64,000 bases of DNA from Rutpela maculata (taxonomy: Eukaryota > Arthropoda > Insecta > Coleoptera > Cerambycidae). The notes beneath the pieces were generated by a model. It worked only from the letters and a program-made list of their open reading frames with translations, was not told the DNA's origin and did no database searches. This document shows positions 44,532-55,310 of this stretch, one piece after another. Each line of letters starts with the position of its first letter. Within the stretch, counting starts at the first letter, position 1. The position numbers and the translations under genes were made by a program. Where the stretch lies: contig OW386293.2 in NCBI GenBank assembly GCA_936432065.2, forward strand, positions 107,591,795-107,655,794, given 5' to 3'.

Positions 44532-44930
44532 AAGGCTAGGATTTTGCAGAGTGAGAGGGAAATATGCGTTTATTTTCGGTTTATTATAAATATTTAAAAA
44601 ATCATAAATCATATAATCTTTAAAATAATTTCAGATACTTCCCATTGCTCTAAGGAATACAACCATATATAGTTTTTATCATTAATTTTGTATATAGTCA
44701 AATGCCATACTTTAATAATGAAATTAGGGACTATTTTCATTGACAAACTACGATATTTAAATATAACAGAAATTTATAATATAAAATATATATAGTTGTA
44801 TTCGTTAGAAAAATAGCAAGTATTTAAAGCAGTTTTAGGATTATACTATGTGTAGTTTTTAAATATTTACAATAAATCGAAAATAAACGCATATTTCCCT
44901 CTCACTCCGCAAAATCGTAGCCTTAATAAA
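44532..44930. repeat. Foldback at the LINE 3' end
   Basis: The left arm TTTTGCAGAGTGAGAGGGAA then ATATGCGTTTATTTTCGGTT is repeated inverted at 44866-44928 (AAATAAACGCATATTTCCCT). Arms of about 70 bp enclose about 250 bp. The right arm overlaps the last codons of the minus-strand LINE frame. Confidence 0.75.
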
Positions 44931-47421
44931 TGTGTCTATTTCTGTGTAATTTATGTTCAGCAGCAATTTTTTTATTTCTTTTTTATATTTTGTTACAGTT
45001 CTAACTTGTTTAATATTTTCTGGGAGCTTATTGTATAATCTAGGACCTAAGTAGACAAAACATTTCGTTCCTATAGTCTTTTGTGCAACGACTACCTTTA
45101 TTTGTTTTTTATCTTTACCTCTTGTGTAGTAGCTATGATCAACGAGTGTTGTTTCTGAGTAAATTTTGTATTGGTACATTAATAAACATTGAGAATATAG
45201 CTTACGCACATTTAATAATTCTGACTCTTTGTATAATAATTCAGTAGGATAAAGGTTGGGTTTTCCATATAAGGTCTTTAAATATATTTTTTGGATTAAT
45301 ATTAACGGTGTAATGTTAGCTTGGTTTGCACCTCCCCATGCTATAATGCCATATTTTATAATCGATTCAATCATGCCATAGTAAATGATTTTAATGTGTT
45401 TTTTGCTTAATGTATCTTTTAATATTTTAAATCTATAAATTAAAGATCTTAGTTTTTTTTACAGTGTTGGTGATATTGTAATTCCATTTTAAATGAGGGT
45501 CTAAAGATAGTTAATTTTTTCACAGGTAGTTATGACCAAATTAGTGTTAACAATATTTATTTCATTAAATAAAGGTAAATTGCTTCTATAGGAGCAAAAT
45601 GGTAAATATTTTGTTTTCGAGATACTAAGAGTCAAGATATTTTCTTCAAACCAATCCTTAATCACCTTTAAGTCCAATTCCAAAATTCTTTTCACTTCCT
45701 CCCATGAATTTCCTTTAAAAGATATGGCGGTGTCATCTGCAAATGATACTATATCTCCTCTAATATTTAGCCTAAATATGTCATTTAGATACATAATAAA
45801 TACAATTGGGGCAAGAACCGTACCTTGTGGAAGAACATAGAGCACGGTTCTTGCTTTGCTTGTTTGGTTTCCTATTTTTACAACTTGTGTCCTTTTATCT
45901 AAATAACTTTTCAATAAATCGTGGCAAAGACCTCCGACACCAAAATTTTCTAATTTTTTTAATATTTTGTTGTGACTAATTGTGTCAAAGGCATTTTCCA
46001 GATCTATAAAAACACAGAGGGATGGTGTACTATTATCCAAACATTCATAAACTTTTTTAGTCAGGCAGGCTATAACATCACTTGTTGATGTATTTTCTCG
46101 GAACCCAAACTGGTTTTTTGATAATAAATTAAATTTGTTGAGGTATTGCACTAATCTTTTTTTAACGCTTTTTTGAAAATTTTTGCAATATTAGAAATCA
46201 AAGATATAGGTCGGTAATTTACCATCAAATTTTTGTCTCCCTTTTATAAAGGTTTAATTATAGCAACCTTGAAATTGGATGGACATATTCCGGATTGAAA
46301 AATTTTATTTATGAGATTGACTAATAATGGTGTTATTATATTTATTGTTTCTTTTAACATTTCTGATGTGATGCCGTCAAATCCAGAAGCCTTATTATTT
46401 TTTAGTTCTTTTATTTCCTTGTCGTCTACTGGTGTAAGAAAAAAAGAATGATTGGCAATTGCAATAGGGAAGGTTGTATTTGGTAAATCTATTTTATTTG
46501 CTAATTTTTCTCCTATTTCTGTGTAATGCTTATTAAACTTGTTTGCAATTTGTTTTTCGTCATTTACTACATAATTATTGTTATCTAATTTAATTTGTGT
46601 TATTTCCTGATTTTGTCTTTGACTTTTGATGATATCCTTTGTTATTTTCCAGAGAGTTTTACTACAGTGGTTACTGTTTTCAATTTGTTTCTCATAATAA
46701 TCTTTTTTAGTTTTTTTAATCAGTGAATTTACTTTATTTCTATATATTTTATATTTTTGTTTTAAGTCTACGTTTAATGGTTGTTTTAGTAAATCTTGGT
46801 ACATTTTATCACGAGTTTCGATCGATGTTATTAAACCTCTTGTAATCCATTTTTTTCTTTTTTAAATTTTTTAATCTTATTTTTTTGGTTGCATTTTGTA
46901 TAGCAGTTTTAAAGTTATTTATTAGAGTATTACTCATCTCTTCAGAGTCTCCTGTTTCGTAAAAATGTGTCCAGTTTATTTTGGACAGTTCATGGGTTAT
47001 TTGTTTATAATTAACTTTTTCAAAATAGCAGTCTTTTTTTTCATTAAAATGTAACTCGTTTTTTTCTATAGAGACCAATGTCGCATAATGGTCAGTTATA
47101 TTTGAGGTGAGTATTATCGGTATTATTCTTACATTACTCTGCGTTGTTTATGAGGGATTCAAAACCTTTACCATACAGCATGTTCAAATACTCGTTGGCG
47201 ATTAGATCATTGGATAAAATGTCTATATTTATGTCTCAACTAACCAGAATATAATCTACTATTTCAAGATTTTCTATAAACGCTCTGAACTCTTCTAGAA
47301 ATTCATTTACGTTTATAGAAGGAGGGCGGTATATGCCTATTGTTATAAATGACTTATTGTTAATAGCTAAAGAACATTTAATAATTTTTAGAGGACCAAG
47401 GCTGATGATATCTACTTTATA
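44859..47421 (-). pseudogene. LINE (endonuclease, RT, C-terminal domain), three frameshifts
   Basis: Reading downward: AP-like endonuclease (IGIYRPPSINVNEF near 47330; a stop replaces Gly before DINIDIL near 47235; ITDHYATLVSIEKNELHF near 47095-47040 is the SDH block). Linker 47078-46809. RT N-terminal 46804-46244 (KNNKASGFDGITSEMLK, PSNFKVAIIKPL). A frameshift, then RT core 46151-45501 (NQFGFRENTSTSD, FIDLENAFDTISH, VLPQGTVLAPIVFIMYLND, SFADD at aa 136-140). Another break, then the C-terminal domain 45374-44859 (SIIKYGIIAWGG, YNKLPENIKQVRTVTKYKKE). Catalytic residues largely survive. 5' end truncated where the 47422 TIR begins. Confidence 0.88.
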
Positions 47422-48651
47422 CCCCAGCTAACGTATTATTTCATTTTTTTAAACCACCTGATGATCAATTTTAAGTTTCTTTCAACACAAGCTAATGAAA
47501 TACTCTGTTTCTTGCCTGCTGATATCGTTTTTCTCATATGAAACTTGAAAGAAAATCATATCTGTGTGAAATATTATAATCATATTATGCACAAATAGTA
47601 ATAAAGTATTTTATAAGTAATACATTTATCGATGCTCAAATCTCGATATTCTGTATTTGAAACAACAGGAGGCATGTTCTTTAATACATAATATTTCTCA
47701 ACATGCACCTAAAAACTTCTAAGAGAATTTTACTATTCTAGAAGAATTTGTTTGTCATATCGTCGTCTATCTCACGAAGTGTCCTATCTCAGTTTTCGTG
47801 ATTTAGCGCTAGAGCTGTTTTAAGTTTTGGTGGTTTTTAAAATGAATAATAAACATATAAAACTTGCCTTTTCGTTATTTTTTTTTTGCTTATGTTGTGT
47901 ACTGGAATATGTAGTTACCGGCATGGGGTCTATATTAAGAGTGCGTATTTCCAAATTTTCAGAAAAAATTTGGTAGCGAGATACGACGTTACGTGAGAGA
48001 TAAAAAATGAAACGTTCTAAATACAATGAGTTACGTCAACTTATGTGATTAGCATTTTATTGTTGAAAATAAAGATACATTCGTAAATATACAACACAAT
48101 TAATATTTTACATTGCTCAATTATGGAGTCACGCACATCTTCATACGCCAAGTTTGTCTTTGCCAGCTGACTATGGAGGGGAAGAACACGATGAGAAGTA
48201 TATTTTCAAGTGGTTTCAAGGCGATCCATTACCGAAAATTGAAAATATCATAAATCTTATTCTATGCATATAATCTTTTACTTCTACATGAATTCTCTTT
48301 TATTCACTTCAATGATTTTCAATATTTTTCGGCAGATATTTGTGAAGACGAAAATGAGAACGATGACTCTCGAGAATCTAAGGAAAATCTAGATTTGGAA
48401 GACCATACAGATAGCACTTCCGAAGAGGAAGGTAATTTAGAATACAGCAGTGAGAGTGATTCAGATGAGAATTGATTTGTTTTATTCGTGTTGAATGTGC
48501 CAAAATAATAGACATATTAAGATTTTTATATTGATTATTTAATCCTCACTATTCTCAATCAATTATTGCAATCCGTAAGTATTCTCTAATATGTATGTTT
48601 ATTATTTCATACAAATATGATTTTCTTTCAAGTCTCATACGTTAGCTGGGG
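47422..48651. mobile_element. TIR element of 1230 bp, unknown family
   Basis: CCCCAGCTAACGTAT at the left and the exact inverse at the right. A second paired block (ACTTGAAAGAAAATCATAT at 47547 and ATATGATTTTCTTTCAAGT at 48615) lies just inside. The left arm carries about 95 extra bases between the two blocks. TTTATA on the left and CATTAAA on the right leave a TTAA-type TSD possible but unproven. No transposase seen. Confidence 0.72.
48127..48477 (+). other. Two exon-like open segments inside the 1230-bp TIR element
   Basis: Segment 1 (about 48127-48272) reads HAHLHTPSLSLPADYGG then KYIFKWFQGDPLPKIENI. Segment 2 (48343-48475), preceded by a pyrimidine-rich tract ending GGCAG, reads DICEDENENDDSRESKENLD then an acidic end (SSESDSDEN) and a stop. 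LPxxYGG is reminiscent of the C-terminal signature of CRAL-TRIO proteins, but the match is too short to assign. These may be captured exons or a decayed TE protein. Confidence 0.3.
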
Positions 48652-48654
48652 CAT

Positions 48655-49122
48655 TAAAGATACCGCGCGCGGTGAACACCTGGGCGCTGCGCTACACTTA
48701 AAAGGCCTAGCTGACAGGTTTTGTCCCATGATATTATCAGCTGACACTTTTTAATTGTCTTTCTATATCGCAAACTATCATATAAATGAATTTCAGCTTT
48801 GTTGAAATAACGAATTTTCACGTGTTTTTTATACATATTGACTAGGGTAGCTGACAACCTTCGCTCCCTACCCTATACAGCTGATACTTTTTTTTTTCGT
48901 TTATATTACATAAATAAACTATTTATAGTTTTGTAGTTTTGTTGGATTGACGCAAAAACAAAATTATTTTACCAAATGTGCAGCCTCCTACGTTCTTAAT
49001 CTCCACGGTCGCGACAGCTGACACCTACTTTAGTTGTTTTTCGAATGAAAACTAACATTAAAAAAACAAAGAAGTCGTGTTGAAATGGTGCATAAAATAT
49101 TGACGTCACCTCCCAGACCTCA
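48655..49122 (-). repeat. Right arm of the 5.7-kb inverted-repeat structure
   Basis: Inverse of 43398-43853, starting TTAAAGATACCGCGCGCGGT and ending CACCTCCCAGAC. Carries the CAGCTGACA-type motifs in matching places. Confidence 0.8.
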
Positions 49123-49227
49123 ATAATACGTCAAAGACGCCAAATATAAAATATTTTGGAATTTGGGCAAGGCGCATCCAAGAACGAAAGCAAGATATTT
49201 TCAAAATTTTTTAGCGTTATATATATA

Positions 49228-49939
49228 CCGGGTGAGTCACGAATTGCGCTCGCCCCGATATCTCCTAAAATATTTTTAATAGAAAATTGAAATGTGGCGG
49301 CTTATTACACGACTAAAATTCCATCTTTTCAATAAAAAATCAAGTTTGGTGCACATCCGGTTTGACCGGAAATGCCCACAACTTTCGATTTTTAAATGGA
49401 ACACCCTATATATTTTTACATTTTTGGAATCTAGAGGAAATTTTGAATACAATACATCCATTTTGGTCACTTTTTGATAAACATTAAAAAGTTTATTAAA
49501 AAATCTATTTCTGAATCCAGAGTGCTGTGGTGCCCAAAACATATTTTAGTTTGTGTGCTACGTTACTATAAAAATACAAAGAGCAATATGATTGCATTAC
49601 TTAATTGTCTAGAGGCGTTTAAAATTTTCAAATGTAATTTTTACCCACTAACTCGGTTTTTTTAAATGGGAAGTTAATCGTTCACCAACAATTTTAAATA
49701 CCTCATTTTCATACGAATCTAATGATACCAAAATTTTGAAAATCCGCTCAGAAATATTTGAGATTTCAGCCAAAATACAATGCAACCAAGCTTTCAGAAA
49801 CATGCGGCTAATAGATAATAGATTAGTGGGCTTTGGAAACTAAAATGACACATTTCTGTGTAAATCTGGTAACCTAATAACATTGGAAACATCATAGTTG
49901 CCATTGAATGTAATAAAACAATATCAGCTGCCAGACAGA
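49228..49939 (+). repeat. Left terminal inverted repeat (712 bp)
   Basis: Nearly identical to the inverse of 51336-52049, with only scattered differences. The pairs of apparent ORFs in the two arms (for example 49276-49542 and 51734-52012) are the same repeat read twice, not genes. Confidence 0.92.
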
Positions 49940-50231
49940 CTCGTGTAGTTATAGGCAATCTTGAGCTATCAAACATTTAATAATTGTGAGCGCAAAGAAG
50001 GTTACAAGTAAGTTTAGCATAGGTATGTTGAGGTAAACACAGTTACATCCACAAGGAAATTAGCAATAGAATGCGACATCAGTACGGTTTTCAGAGTTTT
50101 ATTTAAATGAACATAAATATCGGGCCTATAAATAAACAAAAATCAATTCCGTTTGAACAATTAAACTTAAACTAGGTAACAATAGGTATCCATATTAAAA
50201 TAATTAATATAATTAAACCCTAAATTGACAT

Positions 50232-51287
50232 TTATAGATATTGTTCAAAATGTCCACCATTTTGTTCTATACACAATTCGGCTCTGCGTACAGTTGCTTG
50301 AATGGCTCTACGCAATTCAGCCGGCGTTAGTTCATTAAGAGCCCGTACAACTTTATTTTGCAGCTCTTCACGGGTATTTGAAGAAGTTTGATAAACTTTA
50401 TTTTTGAGAGTGCCCCATACATAATAGTCGAGGGGTGTTAAGTCAGGTGACCTAGGAGGCCACCTGATATGACCTTGATTTGCGATAAGGCGTTCACCAT
50501 ACAAGTTGTTTAAATATTCCATCACTCTTCTGGAATTATGTGGGGGAGCACCATCTTGTTGGAAAAACAGATTTTGTAAATAGGCAAGAGGAAGTAAGTC
50601 AAGAAATTCTTCTGTCTGGTTTTGTAAAAAGAATAAATATCGTTCGCCAGTAAGTGTTCCATCAAAAAATATGGGTCCAATTATTCGATCTCCAAGTACT
50701 CCAAGCCAACAGTTAAACCCAAATCTTTCCTGAATATTCCCCCGCCCTACCAACCTCGGATTTTCTTGAGCCCAGTACCTAGTATTATTTCTGTTAAACA
50801 TACCTTGGTTCGTAAATCTACTTTCATCTGAATATAAAATATGAAAAGGAAAACCTGGGTTTTGTTGTACTGCATTTAAGAACCAGTTGCAATATACTAG
50901 CCTCCTGTCGTTATCATCTCCATAAAGATGTTGGTGTATTTGGTATTTATAAGACCGAAACTTATGTTTCTTTAAAATTCTGCAAACCGAAGACTGACTA
51001 ATGTCGCATTCCGTTGCCAATTCCCTTGTTGATGTTGTTGGGTGTACCATCACAAATCCTAATACATCAATTTCTTTGTCCTCACTTACAATAAATGTTT
51101 GATGGTAATCTTGTTGATCGGGTTCGTTTCTTAATTTTTGTTCCACTCTGGCAAACATGTGTCTGCTTGGAGCACGTCTGTTGGGATATCGTTGCTGATA
51201 CAGTCCTGCAGCTGCAGTTGAATTTTTGTGACACTCTCCATATATCAGTAACATATCGACCTTTTCATTTCTACTAAAATTATTCAT
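50232..51287 (-). CDS. Tc1/mariner-superfamily transposase, DD41D, 351 aa
   Basis: Catalyses cut-and-paste movement of its own element at TA dinucleotides. An N-terminal DUF4817-type helix-turn-helix (EKVDMLLIYGECHKNSTAAA, PNRRAPSRHMF; aa 7-45) and a second HTH (TSTRELATECDISQSSVCRI; aa 85-104) bind the TIRs. The DDE_3 catalytic domain follows, with D154 (LYSDESRF), D245 (FFQQDGAPPH) and D287 (RSPDLTPLDYYVWG). There are 41 residues between D245 and D287, giving a DD41D signature. Full-length, no stops, ATG at 51287 with HTH immediately after. It sits centrally between near-identical long TIRs, so a young, possibly active copy. Confidence 0.95.
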   Translation of the reverse strand: MNNFSRNEKVDMLLIYGECHKNSTAAAGLYQQRYPNRRAPSRHMFARVEQKLRNEPDQQDYHQTFIVSEDKEIDVLGFVMVHPTTSTRELATECDISQSSVCRILKKHKFRSYKYQIHQHLYGDDNDRRLVYCNWFLNAVQQNPGFPFHILYSDESRFTNQGMFNRNNTRYWAQENPRLVGRGNIQERFGFNCWLGVLGDRIIGPIFFDGTLTGERYLFFLQNQTEEFLDLLPLAYLQNLFFQQDGAPPHNSRRVMEYLNNLYGERLIANQGHIRWPPRSPDLTPLDYYVWGTLKNKVYQTSSNTREELQNKVVRALNELTPAELRRAIQATVRRAELCIEQNGGHFEQYL

Positions 51288-51335
51288 TTTCTTTAATTTT
51301 TAATCAAAGAGATTTCCGCAACGCTTTATTTTTTA

Positions 51336-52049
51336 TCTGTCTGGCAGCTGATATTGTTTTATTACATTCAATGGCTACTATGATGTTTCCAATGTCATTA
51401 GGTTACCAGATTTACACAGAAATGTGTCATTTTAGTTTCCAAAGCCCACTAATCTATTATCTATTAGCCGCATGTTTCTGAAAGCTTGGTTGCATTGTAT
51501 TTTGGCTGAAATCTCAAATATTTCTGAGCGGATTTTCAAAATTTTGGTATCATTAGATTCGTATGAAAATGAGGTATTTAAAATTGTTGGTGAACGATTA
51601 ACTTCCCATTTAAAAAAAACCGAGTTAGTGGGTAAAAATCACATTTGAAAATTTTAAACGCCTCTAGACAATTAAGTAATGCAATCGTATTGCTCTTTGT
51701 ATTTTTAAAGTAACGTAGCACACAAACTAAAATATGTTTTGGGCACCACAGCACTCTGGATTCAGAAATAGATTTTTTAATAAACTTTTTAATGTTTATC
51801 AAAAAGTGACCAAAATGGATGTATTGTATTCAAAATTTCCTCTAGATTCCAAAAATGTAAAAATATATAGGGTGTTCCATTTAAAAATCGAAAGTTGTGG
51901 GCATTTCCGGTCAAACCGGATGTGCACCAAACTTGATTTTTTATTGAAAAGATGGCATTTTAGTCGTTTAATAAGCCCTCCACATTTCAATTTTCTATTC
52001 CAAATATTTTAGGAGATATCGGGGCGAGCGCAATTCGTGACTCACCCGG
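51336..52049 (-). repeat. Right terminal inverted repeat (714 bp)
   Basis: Mirror of 49228-49939. Begins just 48 bp upstream of the transposase ATG, so the transposase promoter probably lies in this arm. Confidence 0.92.
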
Positions 52050-52344
52050 TATATGTCTTCCACTTGGATAATCTGTAGTAAAAAGTGATCAGTTATCGTC
52101 TGACAAAATTTTTTGCCAAAACTTAAAAAAAAAATACGTCTTATATATGCATTAAACAAAAACTGGAACTGCTTTAATGGTTCAACTTTTTAATATAATC
52201 ACAAATTTTTTTGGTTTCGCCTGGAAAAAACTCAAGTAGTAGTATTTTATTACACATTAAATTCTTGTCAATCATTACTTTAATTATTAAAATTCAGTAT
52301 TGCAATTGGTATGAAACTGTTCACATCCATGCATTTATATTTAG

Positions 52345-52715
52345 TCATTCTGTGGCTTGGTGCTAAAAGTGCCATTGTCAAAAATTTACAATTTGAGGAA
52401 ATGAGGTTTAAAGTTTTTATGGAAAATTATATTATTATTATTATTTGTGTAAGTTATTATGATAAAACGGCCAAAGCCTATTTGGGCTTTCTAGAAACGA
52501 AACATATCTTATTAATACAGTCTATGTTACAATTATCCCTTTTATCTGTTTTTCAAAAATTTTCCCTAGAAACTTAAAATTCTCAGTCATTTATGAGAGT
52601 TTGGCATTGGCCTTTTTTTCAAGATACAGTCTGAACGAATGTAGTTCGTTGGTGTCAATAAGTCATTTTAAAGAAAAAGTGACATTGGCCCTTTTAGCAC
52701 CAAGCCACAGAATTA
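52345..52715. repeat. Foldback of about 370 bp
   Basis: ATTCTGTGGCTTGGTGCTAA AAGTGCCATTGTC at the left and GACATTGGCCCTTTTAGCAC CAAGCCACAGAAT at the right. Inner blocks are also similar (TTTGGCATTGGCC). The 88- and 84-codon frames across it are repeat-derived. Confidence 0.75.
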
Positions 52716-53665
52716 TATGTTATGTTTTCATTGGATTTTTTAACTCGCTTGTTGTTCTTCATTATGACTCTTTCTTACTTAAGAAGTATATTTGCGATTT
52801 TGTTTCACTAAAGGTAAGGGTATTACTTACTATTAGATTATTTTATTCATTTTAATTTGTTTATTTATTAAAAAAATTTTTACATAAATTTTTAATTTCG
52901 TTGTGTTAAGTAGTTGTGATTTATATTTTTTTTTCATTCCATATTTGTAATATTTTAAGTTATATTATCTGTATGTTGTATTTTAGTGCAGAGGAAGAAT
53001 GAAATTTTATTCGAAACGTCGACAAGTGAAAATAACCTCGTTTATTTTCTTATCCGATATACCGACTAATTCCAAATTGAAAACTTAGTTACGGACACTA
53101 TTATTGAATTGATATTTCGAATTGGTCACACTGTAAACATAAAAAACGGCTTTTCTCACTTTCAGCAGTACAATGTGTATGGTGTGTACACAAATTTTCT
53201 GTTCTGCATTGTTTTTCGGCATTTCCGTGGTTTTTTTACTAACGCTACTGGGCTACATAGCTGACGGGTACGCGTCTCAACGTTTTATTGTTGTTTAACT
53301 TTCTTTGATTCATTTCATTCGTTCTTTGAAGTACCCCTTTAAAAATATCTTCCTTTGAGTCAACTTACCGCCTATCTAATTGACTGTTTAAATTTATGAG
53401 GTAGAAATGAATACTTTTTTCGATACTACAAACACAGACTACTAACGGCAAGACGCGGGCATAGGCGCTCGCAAACAAAATATCATAAATAAAGCATATT
53501 AAAACTAATGATAAAAGTAACTTCCATCAGTTAGTTTGATTTATCAAATGCCAGTATTTTAAGCCTGGTTCCTATGAGGAGCAATTTCGTCTTATGATAG
53601 ATTTTATACGAATTTGAATGTTTTATTTTCAATAATTTTACTAAATCGAGTCATGCAAAATTAAG
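52716..53665. other. No recognisable gene
   Basis: AT-rich. GAAATTTTATTCGAAACGTC GACAA at about 53000 is a phrase common in insect repeats. Nothing coding is supported. Confidence 0.4.
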
Positions 53666-54660
53666 TATTGATTGATTGATTGATTGATTGATTTACCAGC
53701 GTGCGGTAGGCATTTCTGCCACTCCCAGGTATACAGCTGGGCCTGCTACGTCCACGCTGGGTTGGACTAAGGTCATGCTTGTTGCCAGCAGCAAGAGCCA
53801 CATGGCGCATGGTAAAGGAATGTGGGATGGGTGGTGTAGGTATTTGTGAGATGCGTTACCGCATTGTATCGTGAGGGAGCGTTTAAGCTCCCTTTTTTGT
53901 GTGTTTGGTTCTGGACTTCTGCCTATTCTGACTCTTCTTGTGAAATATGTTGCCGTATTGTGTCGTAATATGGAGTGTTTTTGCTCCTCTTTTTGCGTTA
54001 TTGCTTCTTCGAATCTTCTTTTTTCTGAGTCTTCTGATTCCTCGGTTTCCGATTGTGGTAGAGTATATATATACTTGTGATTTGTTAGTGGTGTTCATTT
54101 GTTGATCCTGATCCTTTCAATTGTCGTTCTCCACTGTAGCATGGTTTCACTATTTTTAGTTTGTTGCTGTGCGGTGCTAGCGCTTTCTTCAGTAAATGTG
54201 TGGGTCGCTTCCTTGGGTATGTTCCCAATACTTCATTGCGTATACTAATATGTTGATGTTTTGTGTCGCTGTTTTCGTCTTGTTTTAGTTGGACGATGCC
54301 CTTTCTGCTCTTCTCAAAAACTTCTTCTGTTAGCTTTTGTTGTTGCCGAGTTTTTGACTCCATATATCATCGTTGTCCGTATGACGGCTATGTACATACA
54401 TTTGGTAAGGTCCCATGATAGTTTATTTTTCTCAATGAACGGTATGTTACCCTTGTGCCGTTTTGATTCTCTCCTTTACTGTTTCTCTCCGCTCCAGCTG
54501 GTTCGTCCGGTCTGTTCTTAGGTACTTCAATTTGTTCGGTATTCTTAATGAATATTCATCTATTTTGTGTTCCTCTCCGCTGGTCCAACTCTTCTTCTTC
54601 TTCTGCATCGATTAGGAGATTATCGACGCATGTGTGTGTTTTCTTAGAGAACACCATTTT
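53666..54660 (-). pseudogene. RTE-like LINE fragment with (AATC)n tail
   Basis: Read on the minus strand: MVFSKKTHTCVDNLLIDAEE (RT region after the active site), then the decayed segment LSWDLTKCMYIAVIRTTMIYG (C-terminal 'sk..lY...i.p...Yg' block) near 54400, then ATTKANRRSF. The element ends at 53694 in a tail of AATCAATCAATC (53666-53693), a typical short-repeat LINE tail. Many frameshifts. The clade is tentative. Confidence 0.6.
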
Positions 54661-54719
54661 TCTGAAAGAAACCTTAGTATTAATAATAAATATTCTTATA
54701 ACAAGTTTAAATATTCTAG

Positions 54720-55020
54720 CACAGATATTTTTAATACTTTTGTTATTATATGCAAAACACCAGTAATGAACCCATGAACTCCAATTATTCGTTAATTTTG
54801 ATAATTGCAAACTTTTGTGAGTGTTTTGAAACGCCCCTAATGTTTCGTGATGATACGCGGTAGAATTTAATTGACTTATTTTTAAAAACTTGCAAGTTTC
54901 CTTAAAAGTATGGGTCAAAAATTCTGTACCTTGTTCCGTTACAATGTATTGTGGCACACCATAATGTAGTACAAAATTCGGTTGTAGACTATTAAAAAAA
55001 TGCGTTTTTGGTCTAAATTA
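54720..55020 (-). pseudogene. Ty3/gypsy integrase core fragment
   Basis: Reads NFVLHYGVPQYIVTEQGTEF, then CKFLKISQLNSTAYHHETLG and WVHYWCFAYN. This is the centre of the retroviral-type integrase fold in LTR retrotransposons. The expected catalytic Asp in the (S)DxGTEF block is replaced by Glu (TEQGTEF). Only about 100 residues remain and no LTRs are nearby. The open frame running on to 54556 joins it to the neighbouring LINE piece by chance. Confidence 0.82.
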
Positions 55021-55310
55021 AATAGCTCTATGGAACGTACCAAAAAACAATTCAACGTGATTATATCAACGTCAATTTAGCATTCTTAAAATGCGTATTT
55101 TTCAAGATATTTGCAAGAAATTGAGAATTATGCAAAATCACCCAAATTTTCCAAAAAAGTGATAGTCAAAGACGTGTAGCAATAAACTAAATGCTAAAAA
55201 AAAATCCCTCCGGAATCGGTTAACTATAATAATGTACCTGAAGAGACTACATCAACCATTTTTGTACATCTTAAAAAAAATTGGCAATAATTAAGTAATA
55301 GTATTTTTTG
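55021..55310. other. No recognisable gene
   Basis: AT-rich spacer between the integrase scrap and the foldback element. Confidence 0.4.

Larger units (their letters stand above)
49228..52049. mobile_element. Intact Tc1/mariner-type transposon with 712-bp TIRs
   Basis: Ends CCGGGTGAGTCACGAATTGC and its inverse GCAATTCGTGACTCACCCGG, flanked by TA (49226-49227, 52050-52051). Total 2822 bp. The only gene, on the minus strand, is an unbroken transposase between the two arms. All features for an autonomous element are present. Confidence 0.92.

Noticed and set aside
49276..52012. Paired ORFs of 60-92 aa on both sides of the DD41D transposase
   Set aside because: They are the same 712-bp TIR read in both orientations.
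52311..52577. 88-codon frame with a signal-peptide-like start and a cathepsin-propeptide-like phrase (EEMRFKVFMEN)
   Set aside because: Its start lies in the arm of a foldback repeat (52345-52715), so the resemblance is most likely accidental.
54556..54957. Single 133-aa integrase protein
   Set aside because: The frame fuses a gypsy integrase fragment with an unrelated LINE fragment; only the first part is integrase.
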